DNA of 35,389 bases from Candidatus Desulfofervidaceae bacterium (GTDB taxonomy: Bacteria; Desulfobacterota; Desulfofervidia; Desulfofervidales; Desulfofervidaceae), in contig JALWFG010000007.1 in NCBI GenBank assembly GCA_027038965.1, forward strand, positions 1-35,389, written 5' to 3'. The notes under the pieces were generated by a model that saw only the letters and a list, made by a program, of their open reading frames with translations, did not search any database and had not been told where the DNA came from. Numbering within the stretch: the stretch's first letter is position 1; every line of letters starts with the position of its first letter. This document shows, one piece after another, positions 24,962-31,839 of the stretch. The translations under genes and the position numbers were made by a program.

Positions 24962-26224
24962 TTGCAAGGGGTATACAACAGCCTCCTTTGGCTAAGTGCA
25001 AGCTTGCTTTTTCCCTTAGGGACGATTTCTCCTAAGGTAAGACATTATTTTGGTCATCGTCTGGGCTGGAATCTAAAACAAGATTGCCCCCATATTTTAA
25101 AAAACTCTGTTTGGTTCCATGCCCTTTCTGTAGGGGAAGTCCTGTCAGTAGTGTCATTGGTGCAAAAATGGGCTCAAAAATACCCCCAAGTGCCATTATT
25201 CTTTACCGCCAGCACACTTACAGGTCATCAAGTAGCTATAAAAAAGCTAAAAAAAGTTGTTTCAAGCATCAGTTACTTCCCCTTAGATTTTCCCTTCATC
25301 ATTAGGCGTTATCTGAATCAGGTCAACCCCAAGATGGTCGTCCTTACAGAAACAGACATCTGGCCTAATTTCTTAACAGTTTTAAACCAAAAGGCCCTTC
25401 CGTGTCTGCTTATCAATGCCCGCATATCTGAACGTTCTTATAAAAGATATTCACTATTAAAACCTTGGTTTTCTCAAGTCATCAACAAACTTTCCTTTGT
25501 AGGAGTGCAACGCCCAGAAGATGCTCAGAGATTTCTTGCCTTGGGATTAGCACCAAAAAAGATAAAAATTATGGGTAGCCTCAAGTTTGATATTACCGTT
25601 CCTGACTTTGACAAACATTTTATAATTCAACAGAAATCATCCTTTGGAATAGATCCTTCCAGGCCAGTATGGATTGCAGGCAGCACCCATAGCGGAGAAG
25701 ACGAAATTATCTTAAAGGTTCATCATCTCTTACTCAAGTTCTTCCCTTCGTTATGCCTCATTATCGCCCCCCGCCATCCAGAACGTTTTGACAAGGTTGC
25801 CCTTTTAAGCAGGCGACTGGGGTTTGAAACAAGCCGCCGAACCGAAGGTCAAACTACCTCAAGCCAGGTCATAATTCTGGACACCATTGGCGAGCTAGCC
25901 CAAATCTATGCCCTGGCCGATCTGGTATTTATCGGGGGAAGCCTTGTGCCTATTGGAGGTCATAATCCATTAGAGGCAGCTAGATGGGCAAAACCAATAA
26001 TTTGGGGGCCGCATATGTTCAACTTCAGTAACATTGCCCAGCAAATGCAACAGGCAAAAGCGGCTTTTGAAGTCAAAGATGAAAAGACACTTTTTTACAT
26101 CGCCAAAACACTTCTGGAAAACCAAAAGTTGAGAAACTTTATGGGAAAGCAAGGCAAAGACCTACTGCTCAAACACCAAGGAATAGGGGAAAAATATTTG
26201 GAAATTATGGCCCGCTTTTTATAA
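24962..26224 (+). CDS. waaA: 3-deoxy-D-manno-octulosonic acid (Kdo) transferase
   Basis: This glycosyltransferase of about 420 aa (GT30) adds Kdo to lipid A precursor at the inner membrane and marks an LPS-bearing outer membrane. The family blocks are WFHALSVGEV (about 50), FFTASTLTG (about 78), TETDIWPNF (about 129), RHPER (about 258) and GGSLVPIGGHNPLEAA (about 318). The N-terminal hydrophobic stretch (about 5-20) is the membrane anchor. I prefer the TTG at 24962 because GAGGAG lies 7 nt upstream; another TTG at 24947 sits on top of that site. The 3' end overlaps the convergent transglycosylase by 20 bp. Confidence 0.92.
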   Translation: MQGVYNSLLWLSASLLFPLGTISPKVRHYFGHRLGWNLKQDCPHILKNSVWFHALSVGEVLSVVSLVQKWAQKYPQVPLFFTASTLTGHQVAIKKLKKVVSSISYFPLDFPFIIRRYLNQVNPKMVVLTETDIWPNFLTVLNQKALPCLLINARISERSYKRYSLLKPWFSQVINKLSFVGVQRPEDAQRFLALGLAPKKIKIMGSLKFDITVPDFDKHFIIQQKSSFGIDPSRPVWIAGSTHSGEDEIILKVHHLLLKFFPSLCLIIAPRHPERFDKVALLSRRLGFETSRRTEGQTTSSQVIILDTIGELAQIYALADLVFIGGSLVPIGGHNPLEAARWAKPIIWGPHMFNFSNIAQQMQQAKAAFEVKDEKTLFYIAKTLLENQKLRNFMGKQGKDLLLKHQGIGEKYLEIMARFL

Positions 26225-27050
26225 GAATGGCAAGCTGGAGAACGGTATGGACATAATAAGGGCTGGCATTATATGACATCAAAACTTGCTGTTTTCCCTG
26301 GGTTGACGTAGCCTTAGACCACCCATGTTGAGCCAGATAATTTGCAATACTCATGATGGCGTCGGCGGGCTCAAAAAGGTCTATTCGACCGTCTTGATTG
26401 CCATCACATCCATACTTGAGGACACTGGAAGGCACAAATTGACAAACTCCAAAGGCACCAAAAACAGAACCTCTAATGGAAAAGGGGTCTAGCCCACCTT
26501 TTTGGGTATAAATGATAAAGGCCTTAAGCTGACTATAGGCCCACTTTGATTTACGCTTGAGGTGCAAAATTTGAGAAGGCGTCAAATGAAATTCACGGGC
26601 AAAATTCCTTTCAAATGCTGGTAAGGCCAGTGTAGAAAGGACATTAAACACCCTATATCGGCCCGAGAACCTACCATAATGACTTTCAACCCCAATAATA
26701 GCCGTAATCACCTCTTTAGAAACGCCATATCTCTTCTCAGCTAAGGTTAAAACATCTATATGCCTTGCAAGGTAATTTTTGCCCATCTCAACATATTTTT
26801 TTTCTAAAAAATGCTTATAATTCAACTTGCTTTCTTTATAAACAGCACAAGTCTTTATCAAACCAGGTAAAAATCTCACGTAAGGACTGGCATACAATTC
26901 CTCTACTACCTTTTTATCAAAACCACTTTTAACTAGAGCCAATTTTAATGGTAAAAAGACAGAATCTGCCCTTAGAGAATGAGCACTTAAAAGCTCAAGT
27001 AATATCAGAAGCAAAATAATCCTTTTACGCCAGGGGTCAAGTCTCCACAT
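26205..27050 (-). CDS. mltB: Lytic murein transglycosylase B family, with EF-hand-like loop
   Basis: This 281-aa exported peptidoglycan lyase cleaves glycan strands to 1,6-anhydro-MurNAc products. A signal peptide spans about 1-28 (hydrophobic IILLLILLELL, cleavage near LRA-DS). There is no lipobox cysteine, so it is probably a soluble SltB-like form rather than the lipoprotein MltB. The catalytic Glu is E122 in GVESHYGRF. The downstream FGAFGVCQFVPSS block is conserved. Residues 216-227 (DGNQDGRIDLFE) form a canonical 12-residue EF-hand loop, as in E. coli Slt35, which binds calcium. The first 48 bp upstream of the start contain half of a 16-bp inverted repeat. Confidence 0.92.
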   Translation of the reverse strand: MWRLDPWRKRIILLLILLELLSAHSLRADSVFLPLKLALVKSGFDKKVVEELYASPYVRFLPGLIKTCAVYKESKLNYKHFLEKKYVEMGKNYLARHIDVLTLAEKRYGVSKEVITAIIGVESHYGRFSGRYRVFNVLSTLALPAFERNFAREFHLTPSQILHLKRKSKWAYSQLKAFIIYTQKGGLDPFSIRGSVFGAFGVCQFVPSSVLKYGCDGNQDGRIDLFEPADAIMSIANYLAQHGWSKATSTQGKQQVLMSYNASPYYVHTVLQLAILIKSGP

Positions 27051-27278
27051 TTGACATAGATTCTCAACTCAGTAATTGTGTTATTTTATTTAACATTTTT
27101 AAAACCCTTAAAGCCATCTTTTAAAGGATTTTTCATTTCCATGTTATCCATTACAACCCCCTTACACCTCTGCTGGGCCTGCGCTAAATCTAAATAAATA
27201 TAAATAATAGACATAATCTTAAGGGCCTTGCCACAATCGGCAGATACCACAAAGGAAAGATAATGTCAAATGTGGAGA
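27042..27278. repeat. 16-bp inverted repeat flanking a decayed segment
   Basis: ATGTCAAATGTGGAGA occurs on the plus strand at 27263-27278 and exactly on the minus strand at 27057-27042, where it runs into the mltB start. A 16-base match within about 200 bp is unlikely by chance. It may mark a small inversion or duplication at the edge of the accessory island. Confidence 0.5.
27086..27214 (-). CDS. Possible 42-aa open frame, unrecognised
   Basis: A 42-codon frame opens MSIIYIYLDLAQAQQRC and ends in a Lys/Phe-rich tail (KDGFKGFKNVK). The frame stays open for about 16 codons upstream of the ATG. That includes FVVSADCGKALKI, which reads like the continuation of the broken gene at 27219-27428 in a shifted frame. 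It may therefore be the tail of that pseudogene rather than a gene. No clear ribosome-binding site is seen. Confidence 0.25.
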   Translation of the reverse strand: MSIIYIYLDLAQAQQRCKGVVMDNMEMKNPLKDGFKGFKNVK

Positions 27279-27425
27279 ATTTGCCACTTTTTGATAATCT
27301 TCAAAATCACCTTCCCGAACAATATCTTCCATTTCTGCTTTTAACGCCACCCATTGTTCCACTCCCTCTGTTAAAATGCCAAGAAAAGTCTCATCTAATC
27401 GGACATCGCTGTTAACAAAGACTGC
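27219..27425 (-). pseudogene. Fragment paralogous to the C-terminus of the 31177-31839 protein
   Basis: Directly after the stop codon of the AbiEii-like gene, in the same frame, the minus strand encodes AVFVNSDVRLDET, then TEGVEQWVALKAEMEDIVRE and GDFEDYQKV, to a TAA at 27221-27219. The block GVEQW-V-x-LK-x-(E/D)-x-E-(D/E)-x-V matches GVEQWVNLKEDIEELVQDMD of the intact unknown protein encoded at 31177-31839. The 5' two-thirds are missing, and a frameshift near 27245 diverts the 3' end into the 27086-27214 frame. It has no start codon of its own. Confidence 0.6.
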
Positions 27426-28103
27426 TCAAGGAGAAAATCCACACCCGGGTGAACGATCGGTGATGTTTTCCAGCCTTTTCAGAAAAAGCGGCACAATTTT
27501 CTCAATTTCAGCCGCTGTAGAGGTGTCCAAAATTTCCAGCTTTTTAAGCTCACCTTTCATGTGCTTTTTCAGAAAGTCAAAGCGGTCTTTCAGTATGTCC
27601 AGTTTGGAGCACACGATCCTGGACATGGTTTCCACGTCTGCCTGCTTCGGGTATTTGAGCAGGACTGTTGTCAGGTCAAAAAGGTCTCTCATTTTAAGAC
27701 TTTCTACCCTGTAAAACAGCTTTTTGGTAACGATTTCCACAGGGTTGTCTATAAACAACTTTATCCCTTGAACCTTTATGAGTTTTGGCCTTAAACCTGT
27801 GAGATTGGGGGCAACAATGAAGTCAATCTCTTTGTCCTGGATTTCAATCTTTATCCAGTTGGACATCTCGGTATAGCTTGTTGCCCTGCTTTTGATGTAA
27901 TCGTTAAGCCGTGGAGAAAGGTGTGTTAATTGCTGAATATCTGTCAAAAAAATGTCTATGTCATTTGAAACCCTGTGAGAGTAATAAAACCTCAGGGCTG
28001 TTCCACCACCCCAGCTCCATTTGGTGAGCGGTATGCCTGTGTGTTCTAAAAAAGAGTAAGCAAGCTTTAGCAGTTGCAGCCAGTCCTGTTTCAATCCACC
28101 CAT
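27426..28103 (-). CDS. AbiEii/MenA-like nucleotidyltransferase toxin candidate
   Basis: This 225-aa protein has the nucleotidyltransferase signature of the AbiEii/AbiGii toxin family (DUF1814-like). WGGGTALRF (31-39) is followed by HRVSNDIDIF with the metal-binding pair D48 and D50. Later blocks (EIDFIVAPNLTG, then KLFIDNPVEIVTKKLFYRVESLKMRDLFDL) also fit. AbiEii-type proteins are toxins of type IV systems; MenA relatives block tRNA 3' ends with pyrimidines. Normally an AbiEi winged-helix antitoxin precedes it. Here the upstream neighbour, overlapping by 13 bp, is an unrelated-looking 90-aa protein. The C-terminus ends abruptly in front of a gene fragment in the same frame, so the 3' end may be a recombination junction. 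Confidence 0.8.
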   Translation of the reverse strand: MGGLKQDWLQLLKLAYSFLEHTGIPLTKWSWGGGTALRFYYSHRVSNDIDIFLTDIQQLTHLSPRLNDYIKSRATSYTEMSNWIKIEIQDKEIDFIVAPNLTGLRPKLIKVQGIKLFIDNPVEIVTKKLFYRVESLKMRDLFDLTTVLLKYPKQADVETMSRIVCSKLDILKDRFDFLKKHMKGELKKLEILDTSTAAEIEKIVPLFLKRLENITDRSPGCGFSP

Positions 28104-28363
28104 GCCCTGAAGAACTCCTCTAATCTTTTATTGCGGTAACTTCGCTTTATAAATTTTTCGTAATAGTCCCTGAGTTCTTTTATAGAAATGCCGAATCTCT
28201 TGCAAAAGCGAAACAGGGTCTGATTGTCCACCTCTGTGAAAAGGATAAAAAAGTTCTCCCTGTATTTCTCAGGAAACACCTGCTTTTTGATAAAATCTGC
28301 CGCCTGTTTGTCTGCAAGCTGGTATTCTTTTTTGAATGGGACATTAATGGTGGTCAGAATCAT
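28091..28363 (-). CDS. 90-aa partner of the AbiEii-like protein, unrecognised
   Basis: This small protein is encoded just upstream of, and overlapping by 13 bp, the AbiEii-like nucleotidyltransferase, so it is its obvious partner. I do not recognise the family. It looks alpha-helical: a basic stretch around KKQVFPEKYRE, then LFRFCKRFGISIKELRDYYE (about 50-69), which could be a helix-turn-helix-like segment, and a basic C-terminus KRSYRNKRLEEFFRAW. It lacks the AbiEi/DUF4095 antitoxin features. The ATG at 28363 has no clear Shine-Dalgarno sequence. A role as antitoxin or specificity factor is inference from position only. Confidence 0.65.
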   Translation of the reverse strand: MILTTINVPFKKEYQLADKQAADFIKKQVFPEKYRENFFILFTEVDNQTLFRFCKRFGISIKELRDYYEKFIKRSYRNKRLEEFFRAWVD

Positions 28364-28378
28364 TAATTTTAGCCGTAC

Positions 28379-28402
28379 GCCTTTAGCCTTTTGCCTTAAG
28401 CC
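28379..28402 (-). repeat. AAAGGC-type tract, inverted short copy
   Basis: The plus strand reads CGCCTTTAGCCTTTTGCCTT, the reverse complement of the AAAGGC words seen at 13.4 and 24.9 kb. It lies just upstream of the 90-aa gene and beside the CCCCGTTAAAT hairpin. Confidence 0.4.
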
Positions 28403-28415
28403 TCACATACACAAA

Positions 28416-28444
28416 CCCCGTTAAATTGGTTCCATTTAACGGGG
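28416..28444. repeat. CCCCGTTAAAT palindrome, copy 1
   Basis: CCCCGTTAAAT (28416-28426) and ATTTAACGGGG (28434-28444) are perfect complements around a 7-nt loop. The same 11-bp arms occur again, with no loop, at 34655-34676 inside a transposase pseudogene. The repeat sits between the two toxin-antitoxin-like units. It may work as a terminator for the MNT gene, although the following T-run on the minus strand is poor. Confidence 0.65.
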
Positions 28445-28527
28445 CAAACACCAATCTCCTGTCAAGGTGTGGATATAAAGGACAAGATGAAAGAAACAGC
28501 GATTACCCCATCTACTCATCTACCCAT

Positions 28528-28959
28528 TTACTCATCTACAAAGAATTCTTTCAGTCTGGACTGCTTTTCCCTGACCCTGAAAGGTTCACTCTCTACCATA
28601 CGGTGAGATAGTTTTTCAAGCATATCTCCTAAAAAATCAGAGTCTTTCTCAATTAAAAGCTCCCCTTTATCCACAGCATTGTACAGAACTTCCAGATCAA
28701 CTTCCTCAAGAGAAAAAAGAATCACATCCAGCTTTTCTTCTGGAAGACAGAGAATGGCACTCAGGTCTACGACTGTTCTGATGACCGCTTCGTCCCTCTC
28801 AGCTCCATCTATGGGAAGAATAAGGATATCCACATCGTTTGCCACAGGCTCTCCTCTGGCCAGGGAACCAAATAGGTAAACTGCCGCAAGGTCATCACGC
28901 TTTGAAAAATACTGTTTAAGCTTTTTCCTGATTTCTTCTCTTCTGGAAGCTAAATTCAT
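28528..28959 (-). CDS. mntA: MNT-domain nucleotidyltransferase (MntA antitoxin-like)
   Basis: This 143-aa minimal nucleotidyltransferase has the signature GSLARGE at 31-37 followed by D42-V-D44 (GS-x9-DxD). In HEPN/MNT toxin-antitoxin modules the MntA protein adds AMP to a tyrosine of the HepT toxin and silences it. Its ATG follows the HEPN gene's TGA without a gap, so the pair is translationally coupled. The C-terminal half (SEPFRVREKQSRLKEFF) has no known motif. The last codons fall in a low-complexity CTACTCATCTACC-type stretch (about 28498-28537). Confidence 0.85.
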   Translation of the reverse strand: MNLASRREEIRKKLKQYFSKRDDLAAVYLFGSLARGEPVANDVDILILPIDGAERDEAVIRTVVDLSAILCLPEEKLDVILFSLEEVDLEVLYNAVDKGELLIEKDSDFLGDMLEKLSHRMVESEPFRVREKQSRLKEFFVDE

Positions 28960-29439
28960 TCACTTATTTTGAGGAAAGGATGTATGGTCTAACCTTCTTT
29001 TAGAAACGCAATCAAGCCCGGCAACAAAATCCTTGATTTCTTCCAAAAAATCACTAAAGTCTTTTATCCCCTTTCTCATATTTTTTAGAAATGTCTGGTT
29101 GTCCACTTTCCAGTAACCATGAACCAACATGTTTCTAAACCTTACAAATTTCTTGAGACGCAGGTATAAGTCTTCGGAAATAATTTTTCTCTCTCTGGCT
29201 TTATCCATTACTGTTTGATAACCATCAACGCTTTCTTTAAACACTCTTGCCAACAAATGCTGAAGTATAATGCCAATTGCTTCCGTAATTTGGATAACAG
29301 AAAGTTTTAGGCTCTTAAGGTAATGGATATTTCCAGTTATTTCATTATCGGTATAATTGTCAATTAAAGAATGAATATCTGCCATTTCTTTTTCAATATC
29401 TTTCGCAGCTTTTCCAACTTTTTGCAAATCAACACACAT
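28960..29439 (-). CDS. hepT: HEPN-domain toxin (HepT/DUF86-like)
   Basis: This is an all-helical HEPN ribonuclease-type toxin of 159 aa. The defining motif is RNMLVHGY: R102-x4-H107-x-Y109, exactly the R-x4-H-x-Y form of HepT, in which Arg/His form the RNase site and Tyr is the AMPylation target. I chose the ATG at 29439 (MCVDLQKVGKAAKDIEKEM) because GGAG lies nine bases upstream and the length fits the family. The frame is open to an ATG at 29550, which would add a hydrophobic 37-residue leader; that seems unlikely. The mntA gene starts immediately after its TGA. Confidence 0.85.
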   Translation of the reverse strand: MCVDLQKVGKAAKDIEKEMADIHSLIDNYTDNEITGNIHYLKSLKLSVIQITEAIGIILQHLLARVFKESVDGYQTVMDKARERKIISEDLYLRLKKFVRFRNMLVHGYWKVDNQTFLKNMRKGIKDFSDFLEEIKDFVAGLDCVSKRRLDHTSFPQNK

Positions 29440-29571
29440 ATCTTTTTCTCCGTCCTTTTTTGCTGGGCTCAGCGTTCGTTCTGATTTAAACAATAGCAGA
29501 AAAAAACATAAAAGAAAAGCGATTGAAGTCTTCTGGTTCCACTTTTCCAATTATTGAATTGCTGCCTGAAA

Positions 29572-29586
29572 TGTTCAATTTGAACA
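29572..29586. promoter_or_regulatory. Perfect 7-bp palindrome upstream of hepT-mntA
   Basis: TGTTCAA-T-TTGAACA lies about 135 bp upstream of the hepT start and just outside the IS200/IS605 right end. TA operons often repress themselves through such sites, but neither MntA nor HepT has a recognised DNA-binding domain, so this could equally be part of the insertion target. Confidence 0.3.
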
Positions 29587-29610
29587 ACCATCAAACCTTA
29601 AGCATGTGAA

Positions 29611-31039
29611 CTACCTACGACTAAAGTCGCAGGCTTCTGAGAGAGTTTGATCCCGCCAGGGCGGGACCCTTATCCCCCGTGGCAGGTTCACACCGCCACC
29701 TACTCCTATCCCTGCATACAGCAGAGACTTGGAGATACCTTTGCTGAAGTTGTAGATTCTTACCCTGACTGCTTTCTTTAGCCCTGTTACAAGGTCAAAC
29801 CATCCCTTCTCGAACTTCCTTAAGATGTTCCTGGCACCGTTTGTGTCTGCATTGATGAATCCTTTGACTGATGAGAGGAACAATCCTCTTTTTATTCTTC
29901 TTCCCAGACCCTTGTTCTGCTTTGAAACAGTTGTGGTTCTATCACAACTGTCAGTCCGGGAAGTATAGCTCTCATCTATCAGCTTAACTCCTATTCCCTT
30001 CTCTTTTAGCTTATAGGTTAAACACTCCGTCACCTTCCCGTGCGGTAATAGCTTAAACATCTGGTTTACAAGGTCTGGAAGGTTGTTTGCTTTGTTCTTT
30101 GACTCTTGAACTTTTCCTATCACTACCGTTCTCACTCCGTTTCTTACTGCAAGCTCCTTTATCAAATTGCTGACCTTGTGGGCGTAGTCCCTTAATAGAT
30201 TCTTGATGCCCTTCCAGAGCCTATGAAGTTTCCTCTCTATCTGAACTGTCGGCAATCCCTTGTTTTTGAGGTTGTCAAGCCTGCTCTGAAGTCCAGCTAT
30301 CCTTTTGAACTTTTTCCTGAGCAGTGTCTTTAACCCCCTCCCATCTATGATATAAGAAACAGGATTGCCTTCTATTACACAGGCCGTAAAGTTCGTTATC
30401 CCATAGTCTATTGCTAAGACCTTGTTACCTTTAGGCTTAATTTTTGCGACTTCTTTTTCATACACTACCACCAGCTTAAAGCTTACCTGTCCACCTGCCT
30501 TACAGGGAACTATCTGAACATTAAGAACCGGAAGATTTTCTAATCCTTTATATCCTGTTTCTATCCACAGGTAAGCAGGAGAAAATCCGAATTTTTCAAG
30601 CAAGTGTTCTTTTAAGCCTTTTGAAAGAGACAACCTGTTCTTTTTATCCTCTATCTTAAAGCCTGTTTTATCCCAGGTTACTACCCTGTGGGGCATTTCA
30701 GGATTTACATAGCCCAGCAGTCTAACAATGTTTATTCCCTTTTTCTTAAACTTTTCAGGCTGTTTTAAAAAACCGAAAAAGTTTCTCCAGCCTCTTGATA
30801 GTTCATCAAGAACTATTTGAGCACTCCTTGAAGTGTAGGGAACGCAGGTGGAGTGAAGTGTCTTTGAGTTTGTTATACAGGTCTCTGTAATCAGGCTTTG
30901 CTAACCTGTTCTTTATGAGGTAGTTCGCTTGATTCCGGAGTCTCCCAGCGTGATAGGTTAGATGCCCAAGTATTATCTGCTGTTCTTCTGTCAAACGGTT
31001 AAGTTCAAAAACTATCGCTCGTTTTACTTTCCTTGACAT
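29611..31039 (-). pseudogene. tnpB: TnpB (IS200/IS605-type RuvC nuclease), disrupted by one frameshift
   Basis: TnpB is the RNA-guided nuclease ancestor of Cas12. The first 70 codons (from the ATG at 31039, MSRKVKRAIVFELNRLTEEQ) end early. A 1-nt insertion near 30829-30836 moves the rest into another frame, which continues SRSAQIVLDELSRGWRNFFG, then LLGYVNPEMPHRV and on to the end. The full span is 1,429 nt, exactly one base more than 476 codons. The three RuvC acids are kept: D in LAIDYG, E in LIDESYTS and D in NADTNGARN. The zinc-finger cysteines usual between the last two are not intact. Product without correction: a short N-terminal peptide and perhaps a 361-aa C-terminal protein starting at 30696. 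Confidence 0.85.
29614..29666 (-). ncRNA. Probable right-end/omegaRNA region at the tnpB 3' end
   Basis: Two hairpins lie at the end of tnpB: TCCCGCC-AG-GGCGGGA (29651-29666), inside the coding frame, and the right-end stem CCTaCGACT/AGTCGcAGG (29614-29633). In active IS200/IS605 elements the guide (omega) RNA comes from exactly this overlap of tnpB 3' end and transposon end, with the guide read from flanking DNA. Expression in this decayed copy is unproven. Confidence 0.4.
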
Positions 31040-31104
31040 TCCTCTATGTATCTCCTAATCGTTTCAGCAGATACATTTCCAGCAGTTCCAAAGTCAATAC
31101 CCCT
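31024..31104 (-). pseudogene. C-terminal remnant of IS200-type TnpA transposase
   Basis: Twenty-six codons, RGIDFGTAGNVSAETIRRYI then EECQGK and a stop, match the conserved C-terminus of Y1 (IS200/REP) transposases, which end in GNVSEE-x-I-x-x-YIE-x-QGK-like sequence. The catalytic HUH and Tyr parts are gone. Its last codons overlap the tnpB start codon, the normal arrangement in intact elements. Confidence 0.65.
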
Positions 31105-31176
31105 TCAGGGTGTCGGGCTGTATTCCCGCTTTAAAAAGCGGGGTTTTAGCCCGTGATTTTACTATAAAAACCGTTT

Positions 31177-31839
31177 TTATGGACAGGGAGAAGGAGAATA
31201 GGAGCACACCACATGGCGCATCTGCCATGCGGTATCAAAGTCCTTCCAGAGTTTCGCCAGTCCTTGATAATCCATATCCTGGACAAGTTCCTCTATATCT
31301 TCTTTCAAGTTCACCCATTGCTCTACTCCGTCTAAACGCACCTCTTTTCTGTACCCTTTTTTACTGTCATCAAGATGACATAGAATTTGCATGTAAGCTG
31401 TTTCCGTTCCGCTTGGGTTGAGGTCCTGCCCCAACCTGAGTAACTCTACTTCCGGTCCGCCAAAGCAGGTGTGAAGAGCCTCTGCAAGGGATTTCCTGAG
31501 GGTCCGGATTGCTTTCTCTTGAGAAATTCCCTGCTTTTTCAGATCAGAAACCCAGAAACCCCAGTAACCGTCGTATCTGCCAGTGGAATAGATGTCAACA
31601 TCCAACTGCTTTTTTACTTTTTCCTTTGTAAGCTCCCATACTACAGTTCCTACAGTTCCAAAGGAACTCTCAAAGGCCTCAGTCAGGAGAAGAGATTCCC
31701 AAAGAATCTCTTCAACTAACTTTGGAAACTTATACACCTTCACATGGAGCCCCACATGCCTACCATAGTCATGGTAGGCAATAGGGAGCTCTTTAACGAG
31801 CTCCCTCGCTTCTTTCTTCGTTAAAAACTGCCTTTTCAT
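31177..31839 (-). CDS. Unrecognised 220-aa protein
   Basis: I do not recognise this protein. I start it at the ATG at 31839 (MKRQFLTKKEARELVKELPI) because AAGGAGAAGAG lies just upstream; the frame is open 21 codons further but only through a Lys/Phe-rich run. It is soluble, with no membrane or signal segment. Landmarks are WELTKEKVKKQLDVDIYSTG, GRYDGYWGFWVSDLKKQGIS, HTCFGGPEVELLRLGQDLNP and the C-terminal block GVEQWVNLKEDIEELVQDMD. The last block recurs in a broken copy at 27219-27425. The stop lies about 20 bp outside the IS200/IS605 left end. Upstream is a tandem TTGTGTAAAAAAAA repeat (two copies, about 31868-31896). Plasmid or phage origin is likely from the neighbours. Confidence 0.6.
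   Translation of the reverse strand: MKRQFLTKKEARELVKELPIAYHDYGRHVGLHVKVYKFPKLVEEILWESLLLTEAFESSFGTVGTVVWELTKEKVKKQLDVDIYSTGRYDGYWGFWVSDLKKQGISQEKAIRTLRKSLAEALHTCFGGPEVELLRLGQDLNPSGTETAYMQILCHLDDSKKGYRKEVRLDGVEQWVNLKEDIEELVQDMDYQGLAKLWKDFDTAWQMRHVVCSYSPSPCP

Larger units (their letters stand above)
29600..31160 (-). mobile_element. Decayed IS200/IS605-family element (tnpA remnant, tnpB, both end hairpins)
   Basis: Read on the minus strand, the left end has a two-tier hairpin: CGGGCT (31114-31119) pairs with AGCCCG (31148-31153), enclosing CCCGCTTT (31125-31132) and AAAGCGGG (31135-31142). Next come a tnpA C-terminal remnant (31104-31024) and tnpB (31039-29611). The right end has a hairpin, CGACT-AA-AGTCG (29618-29629), that overlaps the last tnpB codons. 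Such subterminal hairpins are what the Y1 transposase of this family recognises. tnpA is almost entirely lost and tnpB is frameshifted, so the element should not move by itself. Exact cleavage sites are not resolved. Confidence 0.75.

Noticed and set aside
28498-28537. Possible tandem repeat or CRISPR-like array in the CTACTCATCTACC stretch
   Set aside because: The units are short, imperfect and without spacers of constant length; it is low-complexity sequence only.
29440-29550. Longer HEPN protein with an N-terminal hydrophobic segment from the ATG at 29550
   Set aside because: HepT proteins are soluble and about 140-160 residues long; the ATG at 29439 has the better ribosome-binding site.
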